Assembly: GCA_963733395.1 (NCBI GenBank)
Contig: CAVTCZ010000019.1
Location: 496,001-560,000 of the forward strand
Source of the DNA: JADKAV01 sp963733395
GTDB taxonomy: Bacteria; Actinomycetota; Actinomycetes; S36-B12; UBA10799
DNA: 64,000 bases
Direction of reading: 5' to 3'
Shown here: in pieces, positions 25,372 through 34,583 of the stretch
Numbering within the stretch: position 1 is the first letter of the stretch
Layout: every line of letters starts with the position of its first letter
Program-made: the position numbers and the translations under genes
Notes under the pieces: generated by a model
Databases searched by the model: none
The model's input: only the letters and a program-made list of their open reading frames with translations
What the model was told of the DNA's origin: nothing

Positions 25372-26380
25372 ATGAGCGAGCACCTGCTGGATGTTGATGA
25401 CCTGTACGTGGAGTTCCGCACGCGCGATGGTGTCGCCAAGGCGATCAACGGCGTGAGCTACACCCTCGATGCGGGGGAGACGCTGGCTGTGCTCGGTGAG
25501 AGCGGGTCGGGCAAGTCGGTCACTGCGCAGACCATCATGGGGATCCTCGACATGCCTCCGGGGTTCATCACCGGCGGCGCAGATCCGGTACAAGGGCGAC
25601 GACCTGCTGCAGATGCCCGAGAAGGAGCGGCAGAAGATCCGGGGTGCGGAGATCGCCATGATCTTCCAGGACTCGCTGTCGGCGCTGAACCCGGTGTTCA
25701 CCGTGGGCGATCAGATCTCGGAGATGTTCCAGGTCCACCGTGGGATGTCCAAGAAGGAGGGCATGAAGCGGGCAGTGGACTTGATGGAACAGGTCCGGAT
25801 CCCGGCGGCCAAGGAGCGGGTCAAGGACTATCCCCACCAGTTCTCCGGCGGCATGCGCCAGCGGATCATGATCGCGATGGCCATCAGTCTCGACCCGCTG
25901 TCCTGATCGCCGACGAGCCCACGACGGCCCTGGATGTGACCGTGCAGGCGCAGATCATGGAACTGCTGCAGGAACTGCAGCGGGAACGCAACATGGGGAT
26001 GATCCTTATCACGCACGACCTGGGCGTGGTCGCCGGCGTGGCCGACAAGATCGCGGTCATGTACTCCGGACGCATCGTGGAGGACGCCGACGTCCTGGAG
26101 CTCTGTACGGGAAGCCGGCCCACCCGTACACCGAGGGACTGCTCGATTCGATGCCGCGGGTCGACTCCAAGGGTGAGGAACTCTACGCGATCAAGGGTCT
26201 GCCGCCCTCGCTGCTCGAATCTGCCGACGCGGCTGCAACTTCAACCCGCGCTGCCCCTACAAGCGAGGACATGTGCCTGCGCGAGGTGCCGCCGACGCGT
26301 CGAGATCGCCCCCGAGCCATCACGCCGCCTGTCACTTCTGGGAGGAGGTGTACCGTGAGCGAACCGATTCTGCAGGTTAA
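25372..26380 (+). pseudogene. Peptide ABC transporter ATPase, DppD/OppD type, broken by indels
   Basis: Starts at ATG 25372, five bases after the permease stop. The motifs are present but lie in different frames: Walker A LGESGSGKSVTAQ, FQDSLSALNPVFTVGDQI, signature YPHQFSGGMRQRIMIAMA, Walker B VLIADEPTTALDVT and ITHDLGVVAGVADKIAVMY. The oligopeptide-type C-terminal extension (AHPYTEGLL and a Cys-containing tail) follows. Frame changes occur near 25576, 25900, 26110 and 26235. The rebuilt end is HFWEEVYRERTDSAG at the TAA 26378, overlapping the next start. Confidence 0.8.
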
Positions 26381-27408
26381 GGACGTCGTCAAGCACTACC
26401 CGCTGACCCGCGGCATCATCTTCAAGAAGCAGATCGGGCAAGTGCGGCGGTCGACGGCGTCTCGTTCGATCTGAGACGCCGGCGAGACGCTTCGGCATCG
26501 TGGGGGAGTCCGGCTGCGGCAAGTCCACGCTGGCCCGGTTGATCATGCGGCTCGAGGACCCCACGTCGGGCGAGATCTGGTTCGAGGGCGAGGACATGGC
26601 TTCGCTGGGTCCAAGGCCATGCGCACCAAGCGCCGCGACATCCAGATCGTGCTGCAGGACCCGTACACCTCACTCAACCCCCGCATGACGGTCGGCGGAC
26701 ATCGTCGGTGAACCGTTCGACATCCACCCGTCCGTGACCCCCAAGGGTGACCGCAAGAAGGCCGTGCAGGACCTGCTGGACGTGGTCGGGCTGAATCCGG
26801 AGCACATCAACCGCTACCCCCACCAGTTCTCCGGCGGCCAGCGTCAGCGCATCGGCATCGCGCGGGGACTGGCGCTGCGGCCGAAGATCATCGTCTGTGA
26901 CGAGCCGGTCTCGGCGCTGGACGTTTCCGTGCAGGCGCAGGTGATCAACCTGTTCGAGAGTCTGCAGGACGAGTTCAACCTCACGTACATCTTCATCGCC
27001 CACGACCTGTCCGTGGTGCGGCACATCTCGGACCGGGTCGGTGTCATGTACCTCGGGAAGATCGTGGAGATCGGTGACGAGGCGTCCATCTACGAGCACC
27101 CGACCCACCCGTACACGCAAGCGTTGCTCTCGGCGGTACCGGTGCCCGATCCCGTCGGCCGCGAGGACCGCAAGCGGATCGTGCTGCAGGGCGACGTGCC
27201 CTCGCCGGCCAACCCGCCGTCGGGCTGCCGCTTCCGCACCCGCTGCTGGAAGGCGCAGGACATCTGCGCCGAGCAGGAGCCGCCGTTGATCCAGATCGGG
27301 ACCGCGGGTGGCCAGTTCTCCGCCTGCCACTTCCCGCAGGAGCGTGACGTCGTGCACAACGACGTGCCGACCGCCGCACTGGATCTCTCCGAGATGCCGC
27401 TGGAGTAG
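26355..27408 (+). pseudogene. Peptide ABC transporter ATPase, DppF/OppF type, broken by indels in its first third
   Basis: GTG 26355 opens SEPILQVKDVVKHYPLTRG. The Walker A segment GIVGESGCGKSTLARLIMRL and DIQIVLQDPYTSLNPRMTVG lie in changing frames (changes near 26440, 26475, 26490, 26610 and 26698). From 26734 it is clean for 224 codons: YPHQFSGGQRQRIGIARGLA, VCDEPVSALDVSVQAQVINL, FIAHDLSVVRHISDRV and the oligopeptide C-terminal CRFRTRCWKAQDIC. Last gene of the operon; no hairpin follows until the palindrome at 27481. Confidence 0.82.
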
Positions 27409-27480
27409 CGGCGGGTCATCCGGGTACGACGACGGTCCCACTGGGGCTTGGGGAAGCGGCCGGGTGCCGTTCGTTAGAAG

Positions 27481-27532
27481 TTGTCCCGTTGGTTAGCGAA
27501 GACACGCGTGTTTTCGCTCACCAACGGGACAA
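27481..27532. repeat. 52-base near-perfect palindrome between convergent genes
   Basis: Arms TTGTCCCGTTGGTTAGCGAA and TTCGCTCACCAACGGGACAA pair over 20 bases with one mismatch. The 12-base loop contains a second perfect palindrome, ACACGCGTGT. Flanking CGTTAG and CGCTAAC extend the symmetry. It lies between the ABC operon and the convergent peptidase gene, so it may stop transcription from both sides. Confidence 0.8.
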
Positions 27533-27617
27533 CCGCTAACCAAGTGCGCCTGACGAGACGGGGCAGCACCGGCGACCGACCCGGACCCGCCCGGGCGCGA
27601 GGAGAACACCGTGGACC

Positions 27618-29614
27618 TCAGCCCAGGTGCCGGCGGAAGAAGTCCACCTGCAGCAGCAGCAGGTTCTCAGCGACCTCGGGCTGCGGGGTCATGTGGGTCA
27701 CCCCGGACAGCGGGAGCACCTCGTGGGTGCGTCCGGCGCGCAGCAGTGCGGTCGACATCTGCAAGGTGTGGGCGGCGAAGACGTTGTCGTCCGAGAGACC
27801 GTGGATCAGCAGCAGCGGCCGCTGCAGGTCGGCGGCCAGGGGCAGCAGCGAGCAGTGGTCGTAGGGCCCCGCGTCGTCGCGCGGGTCACCCAGGTAGCGC
27901 TCGGTGTACGCCGTGTCGTAGAGGCGCCACTCGGTCACCGGGGCACCGGCGATGGCCGCGTGGAAGACATCCGGACGGCGCAGCACGGCCAGTGCCGCCA
28001 GGTACCCGCCGTAGGACCACCCCAGGATTCCCACCCGGTCGGTGTCGACGCGGTCCGGGAACCGTTCGGCGACCGAAGCAAGGGCCGTCACTTGGTCGTC
28101 CAGTGCGGGGTCCCGCAGGTCGCCGGCCACGGCGTGCTCCCACGCCGGTGACTGCCCGGGGGTGCCACGGCCGTCGGCGATCACCACGCAGAAGCCCTGG
28201 TCGGCCAGCCACTGGGCGCTGTTGTAGGCGCTGCGCGCGGCCAGTACCCGCTGGGCATGCGGGCCACCGTAGGGGTTCATGAGCACCGGCAGTCGGCCCT
28301 GTGTGGCCGCGCTCGGCCACAGGACCACCGTCTGCACCTCATCCCGGCCACCGGACACAAGCGTGGGTCGCGGGGTCACCACCGGTTCCTCCGCGAGGTT
28401 CGGCACCTCTGCCAGCACGCGGTGGTCGTGATCGCGGATGCACACCGTCGCCCGCGGACTGTCCCAGGTGGTCTCGCTGGTCACGATCAGGCCGGCCTCG
28501 CAGGTCGCGGTGACGTAGCGGTCGGGCTCGGACAGCCAGCGGAACCCGGCCTCGTCCACCCGCGCCAGTCGGCTCTCGGCCGGGCTCTGACAAGCGGTCA
28601 GGAAGATGGTGCCGTCGATGGTTCCCACCAGGGACCGCACCTGCACATCCTCGGGCGTCACCGGCACGCCATCGACCGTCAGCCGGCGTTGCTGTTCGTC
28701 TCGCCAGGCCAACAGCCGCCCGTCCGCCCGCCGCGGCAGCCCCGGGACCAGGTCCAGCCAGGGTCGCTGCTCGAGGGTGGTCACCGGATCCCCGGAGAAG
28801 TCGCACAGCGCCAGCCGGGTTTGTGCCCGGTCGAAGTCCCGATCAGCCCGCCGCCGACGGTCGCCAGGTATTCGTGCTCGGGCAGGGGCACCCGGGTGCC
28901 CTCGCCTTCAAGATCGAACCGCCACAGTTGCACGGTCGCGTTCGTCGCCCCCGCGTGCGGATACCGCTGTGGCTGCGGCACCCGGTCCGGGGTCGCCGGC
29001 GAACTGCGGTACCACTGCGGCACCGCAGAATCGTCGGTGCGCTGCACCAGCAGGCCCGAGGAGTCGGGCAGCCACCAGTACCCGCGGCTGCGGCCGAGTT
29101 CCTCGGCGGCGATGAAGTCGGTGACGGCCCAGGTCTGGTCGCCATCGGGGGCCACGACGACCCGGTGGTCGTCACCACTGAACCGGCAGACCTGCAGTGC
29201 GCCGCCGCCGACCCAACTGATCCACTCGGCGTCGGGGCTGAGTCGGGGGTCGTACGCGCCCGTGGCCACGTCGAGGGTGCGGGCGCCGTGCGTGGCATCC
29301 CACGTGCGCAGGACGCCGCCGGATCCGGCCACCACGCGGTCGGCGCGGACGTCGTAGCTGGTGATCCCGGAGGCGGACTCCCGCAGCCGCTCGCGCAGGG
29401 CCCGTTCCACGGCCGTCAGGTCGCCGGTCCGGTCCGGGGAGAGCAACTCCTGGGTCTGCCCCGTCGCGCGGTCCCACCGGTGCAGTCGCAGGGCGGAGTC
29501 GCGACTGCCGCCCGACCGCAGGAAGTACACGGCCGCTTCCGTGGCCCGGAAGTTGCGCGGCACGCCGTGCCGGAACTGCCCCGTCGCTGCCGCTTGTCTG
29601 GGGAAGGACTCCAT
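27618..29614 (-). CDS. Prolyl oligopeptidase-family serine peptidase (DPP4-like), frame broken near 28838
   Basis: About 665 residues over two frames. The N-terminal 270 residues form beta-propeller repeats (SPDAEWISWVGGGALQV and YWWLPDSSGLLVQ). The C-terminal part, in a second frame, is the S9 alpha/beta hydrolase domain: NPYGGPHAQRV, FCVVIADGRGTPGQSP, GILGWSYGGYLAALAVL with Ser nucleophile, and LLLIHGLSDDNVFAAHT with Asp, then LSGVTHM with His. The N-terminal frame stops just after GGGLIGTST, and one missing base restores DRAQTRLALCDFSGDPV. It probably cleaves dipeptides from peptides in the cytoplasm. The ATG follows TAGCCT by six bases. Confidence 0.88.
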
Positions 29615-29620
29615 CTGCCC

Positions 29621-29626
29621 AGGCTA
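29621..29626 (-). promoter_or_regulatory. -10 element of leaderless peptidase transcript
   Basis: TAGCCT on the minus strand, six bases before the ATG at 29614. Confidence 0.6.
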
Positions 29627-29690
29627 GGGGCTCCGGTACAGTTCGGCGCGGTCCAGCACGCGTGCGCTACCGCCCGGCGGCGGCTCGGCC

Positions 29691-29696
29691 TAGGCT
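29691..29696 (+). promoter_or_regulatory. -10 element of leaderless mycothiol-deacetylase transcript
   Basis: TAGGCT seven bases before the ATG at 29704; it lies back to back with the peptidase promoter. Confidence 0.6.
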
Positions 29697-29703
29697 TGGT
29701 GGC

Positions 29704-30597
29704 ATGCCGGATCGACGACTGCTCATCGTGCACGCACATCCCGACGACGAGACCATCACCACCGGCGCGTTGATGGCCGGCTACGTGCAGCAGGGCGTGC
29801 AGGTCACGCTCGTCACGTGCACCCTGGGCGAGGAAGGGGAGGTCCTGCTGGCGGACGCCCAGCACCTGGCCTCGCACAGCGAGGACCGCCTCGGGGAGCA
29901 CCGGCACACCGAACTGGATGAGGCCATGGCCGTCCTGGGCGTGACGGACTGGCGGTTGCTGGGAGGGCCGCACAAGTACCGGGACAGCGGGATGATGGGC
30001 ACCGAGGCGAACAACCGCCCCGACTGCTTCTGGCGGGCCGACCTGCTGGAGGCCGCCAGCGATCTGGTGGCGGTCATCCGGGAAGTGCGCCCGCAGGTGG
30101 CTGTCACCTACGACGATTTCGGCGGCTACGGCCACCCCGACCACATCCAGGCCCACCGCGTCCTCACCTACGCGGTGGCGCTGGCCGCGGTCCCCTCCTT
30201 CCGCGTGGATCTGGGGGAACCCTGGACGGTGCAGAAGGTCTACTGGACGGCACTTCCCAAGGGCATGCTGCAGGCAGGCATCCGTGCGCTGCGGGAGGCG
30301 GGCGAGGACACCGGGTTCGCGGCCATGGATCCCGACAACCTGCCGTTCGGGGTCGATGACGCCCTGATCACTGCCTCCGTGGACTTCTCGGACCTCCTGG
30401 AGACCAAGATGGCGGCGCTGGCCAAACACGCCTCGCAGATACAGACCGACGGTGGTTTCTTCGCGCTGTCGAACAACCTCGGAACCCGTGCGATGGGCGT
30501 CGAGCACTTCCGCATCGCGCACGGCGATCCCGCGCCGCCGTTCGACGAACAGGGCCGGGAAACGGACCTGTTCAACGGCGTCACTCGATCGGATTAG
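29704..30597 (+). CDS. mshB: N-acetyl-1-D-myo-inositol-2-amino-2-deoxy-glucopyranoside deacetylase (mycothiol biosynthesis)
   Basis: About 297 residues of the PIG-L/LmbE fold. HAHPDDETITTGAL supplies the zinc ligands His and Asp-Asp of the AHPDDE motif, and YGHPDHIQAH supplies the third zinc His and catalytic residues. FGVDDALI and the C-terminal HASQIQTDGGFF are MshB-type features. MshB removes acetate from GlcNAc-Ins, a step in making mycothiol, the actinobacterial thiol. Cytoplasmic. A homologous Mca amidase is the main alternative, but the length and C-terminus fit MshB. ATG chosen from the leaderless promoter. Confidence 0.88.
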   Translation: MPDRRLLIVHAHPDDETITTGALMAGYVQQGVQVTLVTCTLGEEGEVLLADAQHLASHSEDRLGEHRHTELDEAMAVLGVTDWRLLGGPHKYRDSGMMGTEANNRPDCFWRADLLEAASDLVAVIREVRPQVAVTYDDFGGYGHPDHIQAHRVLTYAVALAAVPSFRVDLGEPWTVQKVYWTALPKGMLQAGIRALREAGEDTGFAAMDPDNLPFGVDDALITASVDFSDLLETKMAALAKHASQIQTDGGFFALSNNLGTRAMGVEHFRIAHGDPAPPFDEQGRETDLFNGVTRSD

Positions 30598-30685
30598 GTC
30601 GTTCGGGTCGAACTGCGGCCCGTTGGTACCCCTTTGCCGGAAAGGGGCGCACGCTGTGTATAGGGGAAGCGGCGAGGAGACCCAA

Positions 30686-32581
30686 ATGGACCCGTCCCGA
30701 GAGATCCTTGATGAAGTTGCCGGGGGGCGGCTTCGTGCCTCAGAGGCGGATGTCGGTCGTGCCCGGGAGCGCGGCCGGCAGCGACGGTTGCTGCTCATCG
30801 GGGTGGTGCTGTTCATCCCCGCCGCGTGGCTGTGGTGGCGCATCCTCAGCGGCCATGGCGTAGACGTGACCCGGCTCAGTCTGCCGACGATCGACCCGTT
30901 CCTGCTCATCGTCGGGGTGTTCTTCCTCGTGCTCATCGGCACCCTGCTGGGGACCACCGTCGTCGCCGGGCGCTCGCCGCACGTGACCTACCGGCCGGAG
31001 CAGATCACCACCCGCTTCGAAGACGTCCGCGGCATCGACAGCGTCAAGGCCGAGGTCCTGCGGTCGCTGAACCTCTTCCTGGCACACAGCAGTTTCGCCG
31101 AAGAGATGGGTGGCACCGCCCGCCGTGGCCTACTGTTCGAAGGCCCGCCCGGCACCGGCAAGACGTACGTCGCGAAGGCGATGGCCGCCGAGGCCGAGGT
31201 GCCGTTCCTGTTCGTGAGCGCCACCGCCTTCCAGTCCATGTACTACGGCGCCACGGCCCGCAAGATCCGCTCCTACTTCAAGGCGCTGCGCAAGACCGCC
31301 CGCCGGGAGGGCGGTGCGATCGGCTTCATGGAGGAGATCGATGCGATCGCGACCTCCCGCGGGGGTCTCGATCAGGCCACCGTCGCCACCGATTCCATTG
31401 CCGGGTGCGGCGGACTGGTCGGGCTGCCCACCGCCGGTGGCGGGCCCGTGACGAACGCCTCGGTCGTCAGTGAGGGCACCGGTGGCGTTGTCAACGAGTT
31501 GCTGGTGCAGATGCAGTCATTCGACGAACCGACTGGTTGGCAGGTCTTCGCCGGTCGTGTGGTGGATATGGTCAACCTGCTGTTGCCGGCCCAACGGCAA
31601 TTGCACCGACCCCGGCCGCGTCCAGCCAACATCCTGCTCATCGCGGCCACGAACCGCGCATCGGCGCTCGACCCGGCGCTGCTGCGCCCCGGACGATTCG
31701 ACCGGGTGCTGACGTTCGAGCCCCCCGGGAAGCAGGGCCGTCGGGACCTGATCGACCTGATGTTGGGCAAGCGGGCACACGACGACGAACTCGACCGTCC
31801 GGATGTGCGCGACCACATCGCAGCGCTGACCACCGGGTACACCCCGGCGAGGCTGGAGAACCTCTTCGACGAGGCGCTGGTGGAAGCGCTGCGCCGCGGG
31901 TCGCGCACGATGCAGATCCGGGACGTGCATGCTGCCAGGCTTGTCGCCGACGTCGGAATGGGGCAACCCGTGGCCTACACCGAGCACGAGGCGCGACTGA
32001 TCGCCACCCATGAGGCCGGACACGCGGTGGTCGCACACATCGTGGCGCCGCAGCGCCGCTTGGAGGTGCTCACGATCGTCAAGCGCAAGGATGCCCTGGG
32101 CATGCTCGCGCACAACGACACCGAGGATGTCTTCACGCGCAGCCGCGCCGAACTGCTGGGCCTCATCCAGATCGCCTTCGGCGGGATGGTCGCCGAGGAG
32201 GTGTTCTTCGGGGACGTCTCCACCGGTCCGAGTTCGGATCTGAACTACGCGACGACGGTCGCGGCCCAGATGGTCGGTGCCGCCGGCATGGTGGGTTCCC
32301 TGATCAACCTGTCGGCGGTGCAGGGATCGGTCATGTCCGATACGAACCTGGTCGGCCGGGTCATCGCCGACGCCCCGAGCCGCGCCGCCGTCGAGCAGTT
32401 GCTGGCCGAGCAGAAGGCGGTGGCACGGTCGGTGATCGAAGAGCATCGCCACGTGGTGGAGGCGCTGCGGGACGCACTGCTGGAGCGGCACGAGTTGGTC
32501 GGCGCCGAGATTCTCGACGTCGTCGATGCTGCCGTCGTGGACGTGCGCACGCCGGTCGTCCGCCCGACAGGCCGGGCATAG
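30686..32581 (+). CDS. FtsH-like membrane AAA+ metalloprotease with unusual AAA insertion
   Basis: Protein of 631 residues. Two N-terminal membrane helices (about 36-54 and 72-92) are followed by an AAA domain with Walker A GPPGTGKT (153-160). The Walker B-like segment AIGFMEEIDAIATS (211-224) has Glu-Glu where FtsH has Asp-Glu. The second region of homology ATNRASALDPALLRPGRFDR (321-340) is normal. Between them about 105 residues separate the motifs, some 55-60 more than in ordinary FtsH. The M41 peptidase has HEAGH (442-446) and Asp518 in GPSSDLN as third zinc ligand. It should degrade membrane or cytoplasmic proteins. Start ATG 30686 with GAGGAG upstream. A normal FtsH would be expected elsewhere. 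Confidence 0.85.
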   Translation: MDPSREILDEVAGGRLRASEADVGRARERGRQRRLLLIGVVLFIPAAWLWWRILSGHGVDVTRLSLPTIDPFLLIVGVFFLVLIGTLLGTTVVAGRSPHVTYRPEQITTRFEDVRGIDSVKAEVLRSLNLFLAHSSFAEEMGGTARRGLLFEGPPGTGKTYVAKAMAAEAEVPFLFVSATAFQSMYYGATARKIRSYFKALRKTARREGGAIGFMEEIDAIATSRGGLDQATVATDSIAGCGGLVGLPTAGGGPVTNASVVSEGTGGVVNELLVQMQSFDEPTGWQVFAGRVVDMVNLLLPAQRQLHRPRPRPANILLIAATNRASALDPALLRPGRFDRVLTFEPPGKQGRRDLIDLMLGKRAHDDELDRPDVRDHIAALTTGYTPARLENLFDEALVEALRRGSRTMQIRDVHAARLVADVGMGQPVAYTEHEARLIATHEAGHAVVAHIVAPQRRLEVLTIVKRKDALGMLAHNDTEDVFTRSRAELLGLIQIAFGGMVAEEVFFGDVSTGPSSDLNYATTVAAQMVGAAGMVGSLINLSAVQGSVMSDTNLVGRVIADAPSRAAVEQLLAEQKAVARSVIEEHRHVVEALRDALLERHELVGAEILDVVDAAVVDVRTPVVRPTGRA

Positions 32582-32596
32582 TCGCGGGAGCGGCAC

Positions 32597-32602
32597 TAGC
32601 GT
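32597..32602 (+). promoter_or_regulatory. -10 element of leaderless flavin-reductase gene
   Basis: TAGCGT seven bases before the GTG at 32610. Confidence 0.6.
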
Positions 32603-32609
32603 TGCGTCA

Positions 32610-33083
32610 GTGAAGGATGCGTTCCGCGGCCTGATGGCCAAGTCCGCCAGTGGCGTGGTGGTCGTCACCGCCCGCGTGGACGACGGGGACCACGCGATGA
32701 CCGCGAACTCCTTCACCTCCGTGTCGTTGGAACCTCCTTTGATCCTGTTCTGCGTCCAGCGCGATTCCCGGTTCCATGCCGCCATCCACGCCGCGGACCG
32801 CTGGGTGGTCAACCTGCTGGCCGCCGAGCAGGCCGCAGCGGCTCGGTGGTTCGCCGAGCGGGGACGCCCGCTGACCGGGCAGATGGAGGTCGTGGAGTAC
32901 ACCCGCGACCCCGACCACATTGCGCTGCTGACCGGATCCATCGGGCATCTGGGCTGCACCACCCAAGCCATCCACCCCGGCGGGGACCACAGCATCGTCG
33001 TGGGTCGGGTGCACCGGATCGTCCACGAACGGTTGCAGGCACCACCGCTGGTCTACCTCGACCACCGCCTCGGACCGGCATAG
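32610..33083 (+). CDS. Flavin reductase-like, FMN-binding protein
   Basis: Protein of 157 residues of the HpaC/flavin-reductase-like split beta-barrel family: SASGVVVVTARVDDGDHAMTANS, SLEPPLILFCVQRDSRF, WVVNLLAAEQ and the C-terminal ...PLVYLDHRLGP. It binds FMN or FAD and probably supplies reduced flavin to a monooxygenase. No monooxygenase is adjacent, so the partner is unknown. The GTG is fixed by the leaderless promoter; an ATG further upstream would overlap the FtsH-like gene. Confidence 0.88.
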   Translation: MKDAFRGLMAKSASGVVVVTARVDDGDHAMTANSFTSVSLEPPLILFCVQRDSRFHAAIHAADRWVVNLLAAEQAAAARWFAERGRPLTGQMEVVEYTRDPDHIALLTGSIGHLGCTTQAIHPGGDHSIVVGRVHRIVHERLQAPPLVYLDHRLGPA

Positions 33084-33135
33084 GTCATGCACGTCAATGC
33101 GCCGGTGCAGGTGCGTGCGGACCCGCGATCCGCTA

Positions 33136-33185
33136 TAGCCTTGAGCATGAGGCTTGGGACTCAGTCGAGAAAGGGACGGTCGTGA
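33136..33185 (+). CDS. Candidate leader peptide coupled to the ferredoxin gene
   Basis: TAGCCT (33136-33141) lies five bases before ATG 33147. The 12-codon frame MRLGTQSRKGRS ends with TGA at 33183-33185, overlapping the ferredoxin GTG as GTGA. The AAAGGGA Shine-Dalgarno site of ferredoxin is inside the frame. It is the same arrangement as at 9876 and 18067. Confidence 0.45.
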
Positions 33186-33508
33186 CGTACGTCATCGCGT
33201 TGCCATGTGTGGACCTGAAGGACAAGGCGTGCATCGATGAGTGTCCGGTGGACTGCATCTACGAGGGCGAACGCATGCTGTACATCCACCCGGACGAGTG
33301 CGTCGACTGCGGGGCGTGTGAACCGGTGTGCCCGGTGGAGGCGATCTACTACGAGGACGACGTCCCGGAGGAGTGGTCGGAGTACACCGCGGCGAACGTG
33401 GACTTCTTCAACAACATCGGTTCCCCCGGTGGGGCGACCAAGTTGGGCCTGATCGAGCACGACGTGGACTTCATCGCGGCGCTCCCCCCGCAGCCGCACG
33501 ACGAGTAG
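33182..33508 (+). CDS. fdxA: Ferredoxin, 3Fe-4S/4Fe-4S (FdxA type)
   Basis: Protein of 108 residues. ACIDECPVDCIYEGERMLYI carries the first ligands and HPDECVDCGACEPVCPVEAI the second set, the seven-iron FdxA pattern in which the first cluster lacks one of the four usual Cys (CIDECPVDC). The C-terminal extension TAANVDFFNNIGSPGGATKL is typical of actinobacterial FdxA. It carries electrons in the cytoplasm. Start GTG with AAAGGGA seven bases upstream. It precedes dapC, as in many actinobacteria. Confidence 0.94.
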   Translation: MTYVIALPCVDLKDKACIDECPVDCIYEGERMLYIHPDECVDCGACEPVCPVEAIYYEDDVPEEWSEYTAANVDFFNNIGSPGGATKLGLIEHDVDFIAALPPQPHDE

Positions 33509-33511
33509 CGG

Positions 33512-34573
33512 GTGCAACTCCCCGACTTCCCGTGGGACCGTCTCGCCGGCCCCAAGCAGCGAGCACAGGCAGTTCCGGGCGGCATCGTGGACCTGTCCGT
33601 GGGGACGCCGGTCGATCCCACGCCGGCCGTCGTCCAGGAGGCACTTGCGGCGGCCTCGAACGCACCTGGTTACCCGACGGTGCACGGCACGGCGGCCGTG
33701 CGGGAAGCTGCGGTGGACTGGCTCGGTCGCTCGTTGGGGGTGAGCGTCGCCGCATCGGATGTGCTGCCTCTGATCGGGACCAAGGAATTCGTGGCGTGGC
33801 TGCCGACGCTGCTGGGGCTCGGCCCCACCGACGTGGTCGCGTCCCCGGCCGTGGCCTACCCGACGTACGCGGTGGGGGCGATGATCGCCGGTTGCCAGAC
33901 GGCATTCGTCGGCGAGCCCGCGCAACTCATCTGGCTGAACTCCCCGGCCAACCCCACCGGCGAGGTGCTGTCCGTCGAGGAACTGCGTGATGTGGTCGGC
34001 TTCGCCCGGCGCACCGGATCGATCGTCGCCAGCGACGAGTGCTACATCGAACTCGGGTGGGACCGGCAGCCGGTGTCGGTCCTGCACCCGGATGTCTGCG
34101 ACGGCGACCATACAGGCTTGCTGGCAGTCCATTCCTTGTCCAAGCGCTCCAACCTCGCCGGCTACAGGTTCGGCTTCACCACCGGCGACCCGGCGTTGGT
34201 CAAGAGTCTGCTGGAAGTGCGCAAACACGCCGGCATGATGGTCTCGTCACCGGTGCAGGCGGCCGCCACCGCGGCGCTGCTGGACGACCGGCACGTCGCG
34301 GTCCAGCGGGGTTTGTACGCCGGACGTCGGGAGGTGCTGATGTCGGCGCTGGCGGGGGCGGGATTCCGGATCGACCAGTCGCACGCCGGGTTGTACCTGT
34401 GGGCGACCCGCGACGAGCCCTGCTGGGACACCGTCAATGACCTCGCCGACCGGGGGATCCTGGTGGCGCCGGGGGACTTCTACGGTACGGCGGGGGACCG
34501 GCACGTCCGGGTTGCGCTCACGGCGACCGACGAGCGCGTCGCGCTGGCGGCGCAGCGGCTCACGGGGCACTGA
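33512..34573 (+). CDS. dapC: Succinyldiaminopimelate transaminase
   Basis: Protein of 353 residues, a fold-type I PLP aminotransferase. NSPANPTGEVLS and the SDECY aspartate bind the cofactor pyridine ring, and SLSKRSNLAGYRFGF holds the PLP-binding Lys. The Arg near the C-terminus, GDRHVRVALT, binds the carboxylate. In the lysine/DAP pathway it aminates N-succinyl-2-amino-6-ketopimelate. dapD and dapE are found at 37-39 kb, which completes this branch. It follows fdxA by three bases, so the two are co-transcribed. GTG start. Confidence 0.92.
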   Translation: MQLPDFPWDRLAGPKQRAQAVPGGIVDLSVGTPVDPTPAVVQEALAAASNAPGYPTVHGTAAVREAAVDWLGRSLGVSVAASDVLPLIGTKEFVAWLPTLLGLGPTDVVASPAVAYPTYAVGAMIAGCQTAFVGEPAQLIWLNSPANPTGEVLSVEELRDVVGFARRTGSIVASDECYIELGWDRQPVSVLHPDVCDGDHTGLLAVHSLSKRSNLAGYRFGFTTGDPALVKSLLEVRKHAGMMVSSPVQAAATAALLDDRHVAVQRGLYAGRREVLMSALAGAGFRIDQSHAGLYLWATRDEPCWDTVNDLADRGILVAPGDFYGTAGDRHVRVALTATDERVALAAQRLTGH

Positions 34574-34583
34574 GCGCCGGGCC

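Noticed and set aside
21930..26700. Programmed ribosomal frameshifting in the transporter operon
   Set aside because: There are too many changes, no shared slippery sequence and no stimulating structure. Sequencing error or decay is simpler.
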